Source: Paenirhodobacter populi (GTDB taxonomy: Bacteria; Pseudomonadota; Alphaproteobacteria; Rhodobacterales; Rhodobacteraceae). Taken from it: a stretch of DNA of 64,000 bases. The notes below the pieces were generated by a model. It was not told the DNA's origin. It made no database searches and saw nothing but the letters and a program-made list of their open reading frames with translations. The stretch lies in NCBI RefSeq assembly GCF_004022215.1, contig NZ_SAUZ01000009.1:1-64000 (forward strand), read 5' to 3'. This document shows, in pieces, positions 1 to 7,960 of the stretch. Position 1 is the stretch's first letter, and each line of letters opens with the position of its first letter. The position numbers and the translations under genes are program-made.

Positions 1-217
1 CGGCGATGGCGGTGAGGAAAGCGGCGCGCTCGGCCCGGCTCGCGTAGCCATAGGACCAGAACGCCTCCTCCGCCGCCTCCGCCGCCCGCTCGACCAACTC
101 CACCGTCCCCATCGAGAACCGATGCGCAGGACCGAACGCCGGCTCGTTCTCGAAGAACTCCTCGCCGCCGACCCAGTCGCCTGCGATCAGATGCCTGCCA
201 TGCGGGGTGAATGTCAT
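1..217 (-). CDS. Aldehyde dehydrogenase, alpha-ketoglutarate semialdehyde dehydrogenase type (N-terminal part only)
   Basis: The reverse strand opens with ATG at 217 behind a GAAAGGA ribosome site and stays open to the window edge, giving the first 72 or so residues. They begin MTFTPHGRHLIAGDW and end SRAERAAFLTAIA, which is the N-terminus I know from the NADP-dependent ALDH branch that includes alpha-ketoglutarate semialdehyde dehydrogenases. These oxidise 2,5-dioxopentanoate to 2-oxoglutarate, the last step of non-phosphorylative pentose and sugar-acid catabolism. The catalytic Cys and Glu lie outside the window. The gene sits 18 bases behind the sugar permease gene, so it is the distal gene of the transporter operon. 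A FAH-type dehydratase at 9709, which could supply the substrate, supports the assignment. The substrate itself is inferred. Confidence 0.78.
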   Translation of the reverse strand, partial: MTFTPHGRHLIAGDWVGGEEFFENEPAFGPAHRFSMGTVELVERAAEAAEEAFWSYGYASRAERAAFLTAIA

Positions 218-235
218 GGGATGTCCTTTCAAAGA

Positions 236-1231
236 TCAGCCGAAATAGCGCACGCGGAAGGCGTCGATCGCCACGGCGATGAAGATCATCACGCCTCCGA
301 TCATGCCGACATAGAAGGACGGCACGTTGATGATGGCGAGGCCGACCTGAATCACCGTCAGCAGCAGCACCCCGCCAAGCACGCCCAGCACGTTGCCCCG
401 GCCGCCGAAGACGCTGACGCCCCCGATGATCGGCGCCGCGATCGCGTAGAGCAGATAGCTCGACCCCTGGTTCGAGGTGATCGCCATCTGCCACGAGGCC
501 AGCAGCACCCCCGCCAGCGCCGCCAGAAAGCCCGAGATGGTATAGGCGATGACCTTGACCCGATCGACCCGGATACCGGCCGAATTCGACGCCACCGGAT
601 TGCCGCCCACCGCATAGATCGACCGGCCGAGCACGGTGCGTTGCAGCACCACCCCCATCGCGATCAGCGCGATCAGGAACACCACCGGCATCAGGGGCCA
701 GCCGCCGATCGTCGCCTGCCCGATCCAGACATAGCCGTCGGACAGGTTGGTCAGCGTCTTGCCCTGCGTCAGCGCCAGCAGCGCGCCTTGCAGGATGATC
801 ATCATCGCCAGCGTCTCGATCAGCGACACCATCTTGAGCCGGGTGATGCAGATCCCGTTGAAGAAGCCGATGAAGGTCCCCACCGCCAGCCCGACGAGCA
901 TCGCGATGAACCACGGCAGGCCGAGGTCGGAATAGGCCAGCGCCCCCACCGCCGCCGAAAACCCGGCATTCGCGGGGATCGACAGGTCGATCTCGGCTAC
1001 CAGCAGCGGCAGCGCCACCGCAAGGCCGAGCATTCCCAGCACGGTCGCCTGCACCATCACGTTTTGCAGGTTGAACACGGTCAGGAAGAATTCGTTGAAG
1101 GCGCCGAACAGGATCACCAGCGCGATCAGCCAGATCCAGACGACGTTGTGCAGCACCCAGCCCAGAATGGCGGTGCCGTTCACCCGGGCCGCGGCCGGGG
1201 CGGTTGTGCTGTTGACGGTTGCATTGCTCAT
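236..1231 (-). CDS. Sugar ABC transporter permease (RbsC/XylH type)
   Basis: 331 residues, almost wholly hydrophobic, with about eight to ten membrane helices. Family landmarks are the EIDLSIPANAG stretch near residue 80, the GGNPVASNSAGI loop near residue 215 and IIGGVSVFGGRG near residue 270. The protein should form the inner-membrane channel of a carbohydrate importer (CUT2 class), working as a homodimer with the double ATPase encoded just upstream. A start 11 codons further out is possible. I chose the ATG at 1231 because AGGAG lies just ahead of it and because the outer start would lie next to the stop of the ATPase gene. The gene lies between the ATPase and the KGSADH-type ALDH in one operon. 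Confidence 0.92.
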   Translation of the reverse strand: MSNATVNSTTAPAAARVNGTAILGWVLHNVVWIWLIALVILFGAFNEFFLTVFNLQNVMVQATVLGMLGLAVALPLLVAEIDLSIPANAGFSAAVGALAYSDLGLPWFIAMLVGLAVGTFIGFFNGICITRLKMVSLIETLAMMIILQGALLALTQGKTLTNLSDGYVWIGQATIGGWPLMPVVFLIALIAMGVVLQRTVLGRSIYAVGGNPVASNSAGIRVDRVKVIAYTISGFLAALAGVLLASWQMAITSNQGSSYLLYAIAAPIIGGVSVFGGRGNVLGVLGGVLLLTVIQVGLAIINVPSFYVGMIGGVMIFIAVAIDAFRVRYFG

Positions 1232-1260
1232 GCCCGACTCTCCTGTCTTGTGCGGATGCG

Positions 1261-2772
1261 TCATGCCTGCACCGAGGCGCGCAGACGCTCGACGGTGATG
1301 TCCTCTCCCGTCAGGGTTTCCTTGATGTCGCCCTGCCCGAAGACGCAGACGCGATCGACGGCGCGGACGAGTTCGTCGGTGTCGGTCGACACGATGATGA
1401 CCGCCACGCCGGTGTTGCTGAGCGCGTCGATGATGCGCAGCACGTCCTGTTTCACGCCGACGTCGATGCCGCGCGTGGGTTCATCGACGATCAGCAGGCG
1501 CGGATCGGTGGCCAGCACCCGGCCAAGGCAGACCTTCTGCTGGTTCCCGCCGCTGAGCGTGTCGACGGCATATTCCGGGCCGGGGGATTTGACCCCCATC
1601 GCGCCGAAGTAGCGCGAAACGACGGCGGCCTCGGCCGCGCGGTCGATGAAACCGAAGCGCGCCCGCGACGGCAGCGAGGACAGCGCGATGTTCTGCCCGA
1701 TCGACATCTGCCCCACCGCGCCGTCCCGGCGCCGGTCATCGGACAGAAAGGCGATCCCGGCGTCGAGCGCCATGCGCGGATCGCCCGGCAGGCCGGTTTC
1801 CACGCCGTTCATCGTCAGCCGTCCGCGCGCCGGATAAAGGCCGAAGATCGCCCGGGCGAGCTCCTTGGCCCCCGCCCCGGGCAGGCCGGTGAAGCCCACG
1901 ATCTCCCCCGGTGCGATGTCAAGCGCCGACAGCGCCAGATGCCGCCCCCGCACCTCGCGCAGGCTGATCGCCGGCGCCTTGCCCGCATGGTCGCGCCGCG
2001 CGCGCTGGAACAGCGTCAACCCGCGCCCGAGCACGAGTTCGGACAGCTGTTCAGAGGTCATGGCGCGCACATCCTCGGACCCGCCGGCAAGGCTGCCGTC
2101 GCGCAGGACGGATACCGCGTCGCAGATCTCCAGAATCTCGTCGTTGTAATGCGAGATGAAGATGAAGGTCACGCCTTCCGCCTTCAGCCGCCGCATGAAG
2201 TCGAAAAGCTGGCGACGGTCGGCGACGGTCAGCGCTGCGGTGGGTTCGTCGAGGATGATGACCGTGCCGCCGGAAAACATCGCGCGCAGGATGTTCAGCT
2301 TGCGCCGCGCCACCGCGTCGAGCCGCCCCGCCAGCGCCGCCGGATCGATCCCCGATCCGTCGAGCATCCGCGCCGCATCCGCCCGCAGGGCCTTCCAGTC
2401 GACAAGCCCGTTGCGCACCGGCCAGATGCCCAGCATCAGGTTTTCCGCCGCCGTCATGTTGTCGATGATCATCGGTTCCTGCGTCACCAGGAACACGCCC
2501 GCCTCTTCCATCGCCTTGACGTCCACCCGCTCAAGCGGCCGGCCGTTCATGACGATCCGCCCCGAGGTCGGCGTGCGCTGGCCGGAGATGACCCCCACCA
2601 GCGTCGATTTGCCGGCGCCGTTCTCGCCCAGAAGCCCGTGGATCGTGCCGCGGCGGATGTCGAGCGTCACGCCCCGCAGCGCCTTGACCGGGCCGTAGCT
2701 TTTGGCCACGTCGTCGATCCGCAGGATCACGTCATCCGTGGCGGTCCAGCCGCCTGTGTCGTGTATCGTCAT
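1261..2772 (-). CDS. Sugar ABC transporter ATP-binding protein, double nucleotide-binding domain (RbsA/XylG type)
   Basis: 503 residues with two ABC domains, as in RbsA, MglA and XylG. Domain 1 has Walker A GENGAGKST (49-57), a Q loop near 98, Walker B VIILDEP (171-177) and an H-loop SHY near 208. Its signature position reads LDAVARRKLNILRA instead of a recognisable LSGGQ. Domain 2 has the usual degenerate Walker A (GLPGAGAKE, about 296-304), an intact LSGGNQQK (406-413) and Walker B LLIVDEP (426-432). Only the site pairing the first Walker A with the second signature looks canonical. The gene lies between the binding protein (68 bases upstream, with a stable hairpin in the gap) and the permease. 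Confidence 0.93.
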   Translation of the reverse strand: MTIHDTGGWTATDDVILRIDDVAKSYGPVKALRGVTLDIRRGTIHGLLGENGAGKSTLVGVISGQRTPTSGRIVMNGRPLERVDVKAMEEAGVFLVTQEPMIIDNMTAAENLMLGIWPVRNGLVDWKALRADAARMLDGSGIDPAALAGRLDAVARRKLNILRAMFSGGTVIILDEPTAALTVADRRQLFDFMRRLKAEGVTFIFISHYNDEILEICDAVSVLRDGSLAGGSEDVRAMTSEQLSELVLGRGLTLFQRARRDHAGKAPAISLREVRGRHLALSALDIAPGEIVGFTGLPGAGAKELARAIFGLYPARGRLTMNGVETGLPGDPRMALDAGIAFLSDDRRRDGAVGQMSIGQNIALSSLPSRARFGFIDRAAEAAVVSRYFGAMGVKSPGPEYAVDTLSGGNQQKVCLGRVLATDPRLLIVDEPTRGIDVGVKQDVLRIIDALSNTGVAVIIVSTDTDELVRAVDRVCVFGQGDIKETLTGEDITVERLRASVQA

Positions 2773-2802
2773 GTCGGTCCTCCCCTACCGATGGGCGAAA
2801 CT

Positions 2803-2824
2803 GCCGGAGCGGTGCCGCTCCGGC
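2803..2824 (-). promoter_or_regulatory. Intercistronic stem-loop between binding-protein and ATPase genes
   Basis: A perfect inverted repeat: a 10-base arm GCCGGAGCGG (2803-2812), two bases, then CCGCTCCGGC (2815-2824). No T-run follows on the reverse strand. Hairpins directly after the binding-protein gene are common in ABC importer operons. They protect the upstream message or reduce read-through, so that binding protein exceeds membrane components. The role here is inferred from position. Confidence 0.55.
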
Positions 2825-2840
2825 GATGCCGATGCGGCGA

Positions 2841-3923
2841 TCAGGTGTAGGGAATGCCCCAGTCCTTTTCCGCGACCGCCCCCCAGTGGCGCGGATCCCC
2901 CGCATTGTCGGCATTGATGACGAAGGGCGGGATGATCAGGGTCGGGCCGGTCTTGCCCTCGACGATCTCGCCCCTTTCCCAGAAGTATTTCGGGTTCTCA
3001 TAGGTGCCGAGCGGCACCGCCTCGCCGTTCAGCGCGTGCTTCACGATCATCTCGACCGCGATCTCGCCATAGGCGATCGGGTCCTGCGACACGCATGCAT
3101 CCATGAAGCCGTCCTGAATCCATTTCAGCGCGACCGGCTCGCCGTCGATATCGACGAAGATGACATGGCCATCCTCGCCCACCTTCTTCCAGCGGCCGCG
3201 CTGCTGAAGCGCCGTGGCGATGCCGCGCGCGGGCGAATCCGAAGGCGCGTGCACCGCGTCGAGATCCGGAAATTCCGACAGGGTGGACAGCGTGACCGAC
3301 AGCATCTGGTCGAGCTGGCCCTCGGTCGGGCGTTGCAGGTAGCGGATCTCGGGATACTGGGCGAAGACGGAATCCATCCCCTCCTTGCGCAGCCGCCATG
3401 CGACCGAGGCGAGCGCGCCATAGCAGTTCAGCACCGTGCCCTTCGGGCTGCCGTATTTCTGCGTCAGGCGATCGACGATCTCCTGCGCCGCCATCACGCC
3501 GCCCAGAAAGTTGTCGAAGCTGACGGTGATCGCCACCTCGCCGCCATCGGCCGGGGTGTCGATGATCCCCACCGGGATGTTCTGCTGGTTGTAGCGGCGG
3601 ATGGCCGAGACGATCGCCTGACTGTCGATCGGGTCCGAGATGATCGCCGAGGGCCGCGACAGCAGCAGGCTCTGCCATTGCTCAAGCTGCCGGGTATTGT
3701 CGAAATTGGCGTTGGTCGCCTGAAAGGCGCCCGAATTGGCCTGAACGGCGCGCTTCACCGCCTCTTCCTGAATGACGAAGAAATAGTAGTCGAGGCTCTT
3801 GTTCGAATAGGGGATCGACAGGCGAGACTGCGCGAACGCGCCCTGCCCCATCATCACCCCAAGACCAAGCGCCGCGCCCCCTGCCAGCACACCGCGCCGG
3901 TTCACTCCCTTACGCATCTCCAT
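2841..3923 (-). CDS. Periplasmic sugar-binding protein of the ABC importer (type 1 fold)
   Basis: 360 residues. The N-terminus has a twin arginine (NRRGVLAGG, about 8-16), then a hydrophobic stretch ending GAFAQ near residue 32, so export is probably by the Tat route. The mature part looks like the RbsB/XylF-type Peripla_BP_4 group: SIPYSNKSLDYYF after the signal, SRPSAIISDPIDSQAIVSA near 90-105, and GIIDTPADGG near 120. It should capture the sugar and deliver it to the permease/ATPase pair. The start at 3923 follows GGGAGG at good spacing; the second Met two codons in cannot be excluded. It is the first gene of its operon, with operator A only 26 bases upstream. The ligand is unknown. Confidence 0.9.
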   Translation of the reverse strand: MEMRKGVNRRGVLAGGAALGLGVMMGQGAFAQSRLSIPYSNKSLDYYFFVIQEEAVKRAVQANSGAFQATNANFDNTRQLEQWQSLLLSRPSAIISDPIDSQAIVSAIRRYNQQNIPVGIIDTPADGGEVAITVSFDNFLGGVMAAQEIVDRLTQKYGSPKGTVLNCYGALASVAWRLRKEGMDSVFAQYPEIRYLQRPTEGQLDQMLSVTLSTLSEFPDLDAVHAPSDSPARGIATALQQRGRWKKVGEDGHVIFVDIDGEPVALKWIQDGFMDACVSQDPIAYGEIAVEMIVKHALNGEAVPLGTYENPKYFWERGEIVEGKTGPTLIIPPFVINADNAGDPRHWGAVAEKDWGIPYT

Positions 3924-3948
3924 GGCATCCTCCCTGATGCGACTGCAT

Positions 3949-3965
3949 ATGTAGTAATACTAGAT
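3949..3965 (-). promoter_or_regulatory. Operator A of the RpiR-type regulon, sugar-transporter promoter
   Basis: The forward strand reads ATGTAGTAATACTAGAT, one of four near-identical copies in the locus. On the reverse (coding) strand a TTGACA -35 match lies at 3978-3983. A -10 candidate, TATTAC, sits 18 bases downstream inside the operator, so a bound protein would block the promoter. A second A+T-rich hexamer (TATAAT, complement of 3964-3969) lies too close to that -35 to pair with it. The motif resembles the TGTARTWWWAYTACA pattern I remember for HexR, an RpiR-family protein. Assignment to the local regulator is an inference. Confidence 0.7.
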
Positions 3966-4132
3966 TATAAGTGATTCTGTCAAGAGATTGCGGCGGACCG
4001 GCCTGTCTGAAATCGCGGATCTAGTGCGGCGATTTCATCGGGTGACCTGATTTTTATCCCGTAATCATAGCCGATTACGCCGAGATCCTGAGAGGGAGCA
4101 CGGCCTGACGGCGCAGGCCATGCCCTTACGGA

Positions 4133-4149
4133 ATGAAGTTTTACTATAT
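4133..4149. promoter_or_regulatory. Operator B of the RpiR-type regulon
   Basis: ATGAAGTTTTACTATAT, matching the other three copies except for A in place of T at position 4 and the purine variation at position 11. It overlaps the end of rpiA (the last base of the stop codon) and lies 184 bases from operator A. That places it as an auxiliary upstream site for the transporter promoter, possibly for looping. Confidence 0.55.
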
Positions 4150-4856
4150 TATCGCATCCGGACGTAGGACGTGCCGTCGAAACAGCCCACCACCATGCCC
4201 GCCGCCTCGCGCGTGAAGAGGCCGTTTTCCACCACGCCCGGAATGCGGTTCAACTCGATCTCCAGCGGTGCGGGATCGGCGATCACCGGGCCGCAATGGC
4301 AATCGAGGATGAAGTTCCCGCTATCGGTCACCACCGGCTGGCCGTCGCGCATCCGGCGCTCGATCCGGATGTCGCGGATGCCGTGATCGGCAAGGCATCC
4401 GGTCACCATGCGCTCGGTCTGTTTCCAGGCGAACTGCACCACCTCGACCGGCAGTGGAAACCGGCCCAGACAATCGACGATCTTGGTTTCGTCGCAGATG
4501 CAGATCATCCGTTTCGAGGCATGGGCGACGATCTTTTCCCACAGGAGGCAGGCGCCCCCGCCCTTGATCATGTTGAAGCGGCGGTCGATTTCATCCGGCC
4601 CGTCGATGGTCAGGTCGATCTCGCCGATCTCGTTCGGGTCGGTGATCCCGATCCCCACCTCGCGGGCCACGTCGATGGTGGACCGCGAGGTCGTGGTGCA
4701 GGTCAGCTTCAGCCCCTCGGCCACATGCCGGCCCAGTTCGCGCACGAAGAAATGCGACGTCGTGCCCGAGCCGAGCCCGAGCTTCATCCCGTCGCGCACG
4801 AAATCCTGAATCACGCGCCGCCCGGCGACCCGTTTGGCCTCGTCTTGCTGGCTCAT
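4149..4856 (-). CDS. rpiA: Ribose-5-phosphate isomerase A
   Basis: 235 residues, close to the usual RpiA length. Family motifs are present in order: GLGSGTT (27-33), a TTTSRST loop near 54-60, DGPDEID (85-91) holding active-site aspartates, and KGGGACLLWEK (98-108) with the catalytic Lys/Glu pair. The enzyme interconverts ribulose 5-phosphate and ribose 5-phosphate in the cytoplasm. It is the last gene of a leftward operon with the RpiR regulator, HAD phosphatase, sugar kinase and ALDH, so the kinase product probably feeds the pentose phosphate pool as ribulose 5-phosphate. GGAGGA precedes the start. As part of a catabolic operon it is probably a pathway-specific copy and not the housekeeping one; that part is inference. 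Confidence 0.93.
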   Translation of the reverse strand: MSQQDEAKRVAGRRVIQDFVRDGMKLGLGSGTTSHFFVRELGRHVAEGLKLTCTTTSRSTIDVAREVGIGITDPNEIGEIDLTIDGPDEIDRRFNMIKGGGACLLWEKIVAHASKRMICICDETKIVDCLGRFPLPVEVVQFAWKQTERMVTGCLADHGIRDIRIERRMRDGQPVVTDSGNFILDCHCGPVIADPAPLEIELNRIPGVVENGLFTREAAGMVVGCFDGTSYVRMR

Positions 4857-4899
4857 TCCTTCCTCCTCCCGCGCGGTCCCTGCCGCGCCTCTTCCGGTT

Positions 4900-5742
4900 T
4901 CAGATCTTGTCGGTCTGCCAACTGTCCAGCGCGGGCAGCTGGTCCGGGAACTGGCTGCCGCTTGCGATGGCGATGGCGGTTACCAGCATGTTGGTGACCA
5001 GATGGTGGTTCAGCCGCGACGCGAGCGGCGTCATCAGCTCGGTCCGGTCGTAGGGCAGCACCGCGATCACCGCGTCCGACACCTGCGCAAGCGGGCTGTC
5101 CCCGGCGGCGACCGACACCACCCGCGCGCCCCCCGCCCGCGCGGCGACGGCGACCTCGACCGTCTGTTTCGTATGCCCCGACTGGGAAAAGATCAGCGCG
5201 ACCTCCCCCGGACGGGCGCTTTCGGCGTGCATCCATTGCACCTGCCGGCCAAGCAGCGCCTGACAGCGCATCCCCAACCGCTGGAACTTGTGTTCCGCAT
5301 CCAGCGCGTTGACCTCGGAAATCCCGGTGGCGTAGATCCCGGTCCAGCTTGCCGCCTGCAACAGCCGCGCCCCCTCGGCCACCTGCGCGGGATCCAGATC
5401 CTCGGCCAGCCGCTGGATCGCGTTCAGCGAATTGCGGCAGGTCTTGCGCACGATGTTGTCGATGCTGTCCTGCGGCCCGATCTGTTCATAGACGAACGGC
5501 GCCGAGGGCACGAGGCTCTGCGCCAGATGCAGCTTGAAATCCTGATAGCCGTCAAAGCCGAACCGGCGGCAGAACCGCATGATCGTCGGATCGCTGACCG
5601 AGCAGGTCTCGGACAGGCGCGCCATGCTCATATGGATCACCTTCGAGGGCGCGGAGCCGACGAAATCGGCGACGCGCCGTTCGGCGGGGCGCATGTCCTC
5701 GCGCTCCTGAAGGATCCTTTGCAGCAGGCTGGCGGCGGTCAT
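4900..5742 (-). CDS. RpiR/MurR-family transcriptional regulator (HTH plus SIS sugar-phosphate domain)
   Basis: 280 residues. The N-terminal HTH_6 region (about 1-75) contains SMARLSETCSVSDPTIMRFCRRFGF, typical of RpiR proteins. A SIS domain follows (about 125-260), with SQSGHTKQTV at 186-195 as the phosphate-sugar loop. Such proteins sense phosphorylated sugars and repress, or less often activate, catabolic genes. The start at 5742 is set by AAGGAG eight bases before ATG; longer versions run into the HAD gene. It is the only local DNA-binding protein among the sugar genes, so it is the natural candidate for the four 17-bp operators at 3949, 4133, 9487 and 9672. The inducer is unknown; a kinase product such as a ketopentose phosphate is plausible. 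Confidence 0.92.
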   Translation of the reverse strand: MTAASLLQRILQEREDMRPAERRVADFVGSAPSKVIHMSMARLSETCSVSDPTIMRFCRRFGFDGYQDFKLHLAQSLVPSAPFVYEQIGPQDSIDNIVRKTCRNSLNAIQRLAEDLDPAQVAEGARLLQAASWTGIYATGISEVNALDAEHKFQRLGMRCQALLGRQVQWMHAESARPGEVALIFSQSGHTKQTVEVAVAARAGGARVVSVAAGDSPLAQVSDAVIAVLPYDRTELMTPLASRLNHHLVTNMLVTAIAIASGSQFPDQLPALDSWQTDKI

Positions 5743-5756
5743 GGTCTCTCCTTGGG

Positions 5757-6428
5757 CTATTCGGCGGCGCTGGCTTTCCGCCCGTGCTGCAACAGATCGG
5801 CCAGACGGGTCAACCGATGACCGGCGGGAACCGCGACTTCGGCGCCGCCGCCCCATGGCACGACGTAGAAAGGCACCCCCGCCGCCGCCGCCGTCGCCTG
5901 ATCGACGCGGGTGTCGCCGACATAGGCCCATGTGCCCGGAGTCAGGTCCATCGCCGCCGCCACGGCGCGCAGATGCCCGGGGTCCGGCTTGCACGCCGGC
6001 ACCGCATCGGCGCCGATCGCCGCCTCGAACAGCCCGTCCAGTCCAAGCTGCGACAGCACCTTGCCCGTCACCGCATGGTTCTTGTTGGTGCAGATGCCAA
6101 GCCGCACCCCGGCCGCGTGCAGCGCGCCCAGATCCTCGCGCACATGATCGAAGAAGCGCGTCCGCCCGGCCGGATCGTCCAGATAGGCCCGCAGATAGCC
6201 GTCGAAGGCCCGCGCCACGGCGGCTTCGTCATGCGCGATGCCCTTGTCGTCGAGGATGTCGCGGATCAGCCGGTGCGGGCCGTTGCCGATGAAACGTTCG
6301 ACATAGGTGGGATCCAGCTCCGGCCAGCCGTTGCGCGCGAAACCCGCGTTCAGGGCCGCCGCGATATCGGGGGCGCTGTCGATCAGCGTGCCGTCGAGGT
6401 CGAAGATCAGGGCTGAATAGGCTGGCAT
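5757..6428 (-). CDS. HAD-family hydrolase, phosphoglycolate phosphatase-like
   Basis: 223 residues. HAD motif I is FDLDGTLIDS (9-18) with Asp10 as nucleophile and Asp12 as acid/base. Motif II is CTNKN near 118-122, and motif IV is YVGDTRVDQ near 170. The short alpha-helical cap between residues 15 and 85 matches the Gph/PGMB subclass. The enzyme dephosphorylates a small phosphorylated substrate. Placed between a sugar kinase and an RpiR regulator, it could remove 2-phosphoglycolate or an unproductive sugar phosphate formed by the pathway. The gap to the regulator is 14 bases and to the kinase stop 11 bases, so the genes are co-transcribed. The true substrate cannot be read from the sequence. 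Confidence 0.85.
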   Translation of the reverse strand: MPAYSALIFDLDGTLIDSAPDIAAALNAGFARNGWPELDPTYVERFIGNGPHRLIRDILDDKGIAHDEAAVARAFDGYLRAYLDDPAGRTRFFDHVREDLGALHAAGVRLGICTNKNHAVTGKVLSQLGLDGLFEAAIGADAVPACKPDPGHLRAVAAAMDLTPGTWAYVGDTRVDQATAAAAGVPFYVVPWGGGAEVAVPAGHRLTRLADLLQHGRKASAAE

Positions 6429-6439
6429 CGGGCGGGCTC

Positions 6440-7957
6440 CTAATGGTCAAGAACGGGATCGCCGAGCGCGGCGAAGCTGTCGCGCAGCAGCGGATAGAGG
6501 CTGCGGTAGATCGGATGGGCACGGGCATAGAGGCGCACGGCCCCGGGCTCCGGGCTTTCGCGGGTCAGGGCGCGGCAGCGCGCGGCGGCGACACCGGCAT
6601 CGGGCCAGACGCCCACCGCCATCCCGGCCACCAACGCGGCGCCGAAGGCCGCGCCCTCCGCCGCGCCTTCGGTGGTGACCACGTCGCAATCGAAGAGATC
6701 GGCCTGCATCTGCCGCCACAGGGGCGCCCGCGCCCCGCCGCCCGAAGCCTTGACGATATGCCCGTCGATCCCCATCGGCCGCATCAGGGCGTGCATGTCG
6801 GCAAAGGCATGGACCACGCCCTCCATCAGCGCGCGGGCGGCATCGCCCCGGCCATGCCGCGCGGTCAGCCCGACAAAGGCGCCGCGTGCCTCGGTATCCG
6901 GATGCGGGCAGCGCTCGCCGTTCAGATAGGGCAGGAACAGCAGCCCCCGCGCACCCGGCGGGCTTGCCGCCGCCTCGGCGACGATCGCCTCGAAGGACAG
7001 CGCGGCACCGTCCGCCCCCCGGCAGAACGTCTCGCGGAACCAGCTCATCGCCCCGCCGGCGTTCAGCGACACGCCCATGCAGTGCCATTTGTCCGGCGCG
7101 ACATTGCAGAACACCTGCAATCTGCCATCCGGGTTTTCCTGTGGCGCGTCGAGCGCGGCGGCAAGTATCCCCGCCGTGCCGATGGTGGTCTGCAATTCGC
7201 CCGGCGCGATCACGCCCGAGCCGATGGTCTGGATCACGCTGTCGCCGCCACCGCCCGCGACGGGTACGCCCTCGGGCAGGCCGAACAGCGCCGCACCGCG
7301 GGCCGAGACCCGCCCGGTGACCACCTGCGATTCAAACACCGGCGGCAGAATGTCCGGGTCGATCCCCGCAAGTTCGATCAGCCCCGTCGCCCATCGCCGG
7401 GCGCGGACGTCGAACAGCCCGGTGCCCGAGGCGTCCGAGACCTCGGACGCCACCTCCCCCGTCAGGCGCAGGCGCAGATAGTCCTTGGGGTTCAGCATCA
7501 GGGCCATGCGCGCGAACAGATCGGGCTCGTGATTGCGCATCCACATGATCTTGCCGCCGGTATAGCCGACCAGCATCCGGTTGTTCGTCAGCGACAGCAG
7601 CCCCTCAACCCCGCCCGCCGCCTCGGTCAGGGCGGCGCATTCCGGGCCGTTGCGCTGATCGTTCCACAGGATCGCCGGGCGCAGCACCCGGTGCCCCGCG
7701 TCCAGCGGCGTCAGCCCGTGCATCTGCCCCGACAGGCCGATGCACAGGATCTCGACCCCCGGCGCCCGGGCAAGCGCCCCGGCCACCGCCTTGCGCGCGC
7801 CGATGACCCACAGTTCGGGGTCCTGTTCCGTCCAGCCGGGATGCGGCTGCGACAGCGGATAGGTCGCGGTATCCGCCGCGATCACCGCGCCATCGGTGCC
7901 GATCAGCAGCGCCTTGCACCCCGAGGTGCCGATGTCGATGCCCAGAAGCGCCTGCAT
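6440..7957 (-). CDS. xylB: FGGY-family carbohydrate kinase, xylulokinase-like
   Basis: 505 residues, a normal length for XylB. The first actin-like lobe starts GIDIGTSGCKALLI. GLSGQMHGL (near 75) and LWNDQRN (near 100) are the sugar-binding features of xylulokinases. The second lobe carries the GGGGDS nucleotide loop near residue 235 and ASGGGARAPLW near 405. Expected reaction: ATP plus D-xylulose (or a related ketopentose such as D-ribulose) to the 5-phosphate. With rpiA in the same operon, ribulose 5-phosphate is as likely a product as xylulose 5-phosphate, so the symbol is by similarity only. The gene starts three bases after the stop of the upstream ALDH gene. Confidence 0.85.
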   Translation of the reverse strand: MQALLGIDIGTSGCKALLIGTDGAVIAADTATYPLSQPHPGWTEQDPELWVIGARKAVAGALARAPGVEILCIGLSGQMHGLTPLDAGHRVLRPAILWNDQRNGPECAALTEAAGGVEGLLSLTNNRMLVGYTGGKIMWMRNHEPDLFARMALMLNPKDYLRLRLTGEVASEVSDASGTGLFDVRARRWATGLIELAGIDPDILPPVFESQVVTGRVSARGAALFGLPEGVPVAGGGGDSVIQTIGSGVIAPGELQTTIGTAGILAAALDAPQENPDGRLQVFCNVAPDKWHCMGVSLNAGGAMSWFRETFCRGADGAALSFEAIVAEAAASPPGARGLLFLPYLNGERCPHPDTEARGAFVGLTARHGRGDAARALMEGVVHAFADMHALMRPMGIDGHIVKASGGGARAPLWRQMQADLFDCDVVTTEGAAEGAAFGAALVAGMAVGVWPDAGVAAARCRALTRESPEPGAVRLYARAHPIYRSLYPLLRDSFAALGDPVLDH

Positions 7958-7960
7958 GGC

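Noticed and set aside
3964-3969. TATAAT (complement) as the -10 of the sugar transporter promoter
   Set aside because: It lies only eight bases from the good TTGACA, and no other -35 stands at the right distance. TATTAC inside operator A fits better.
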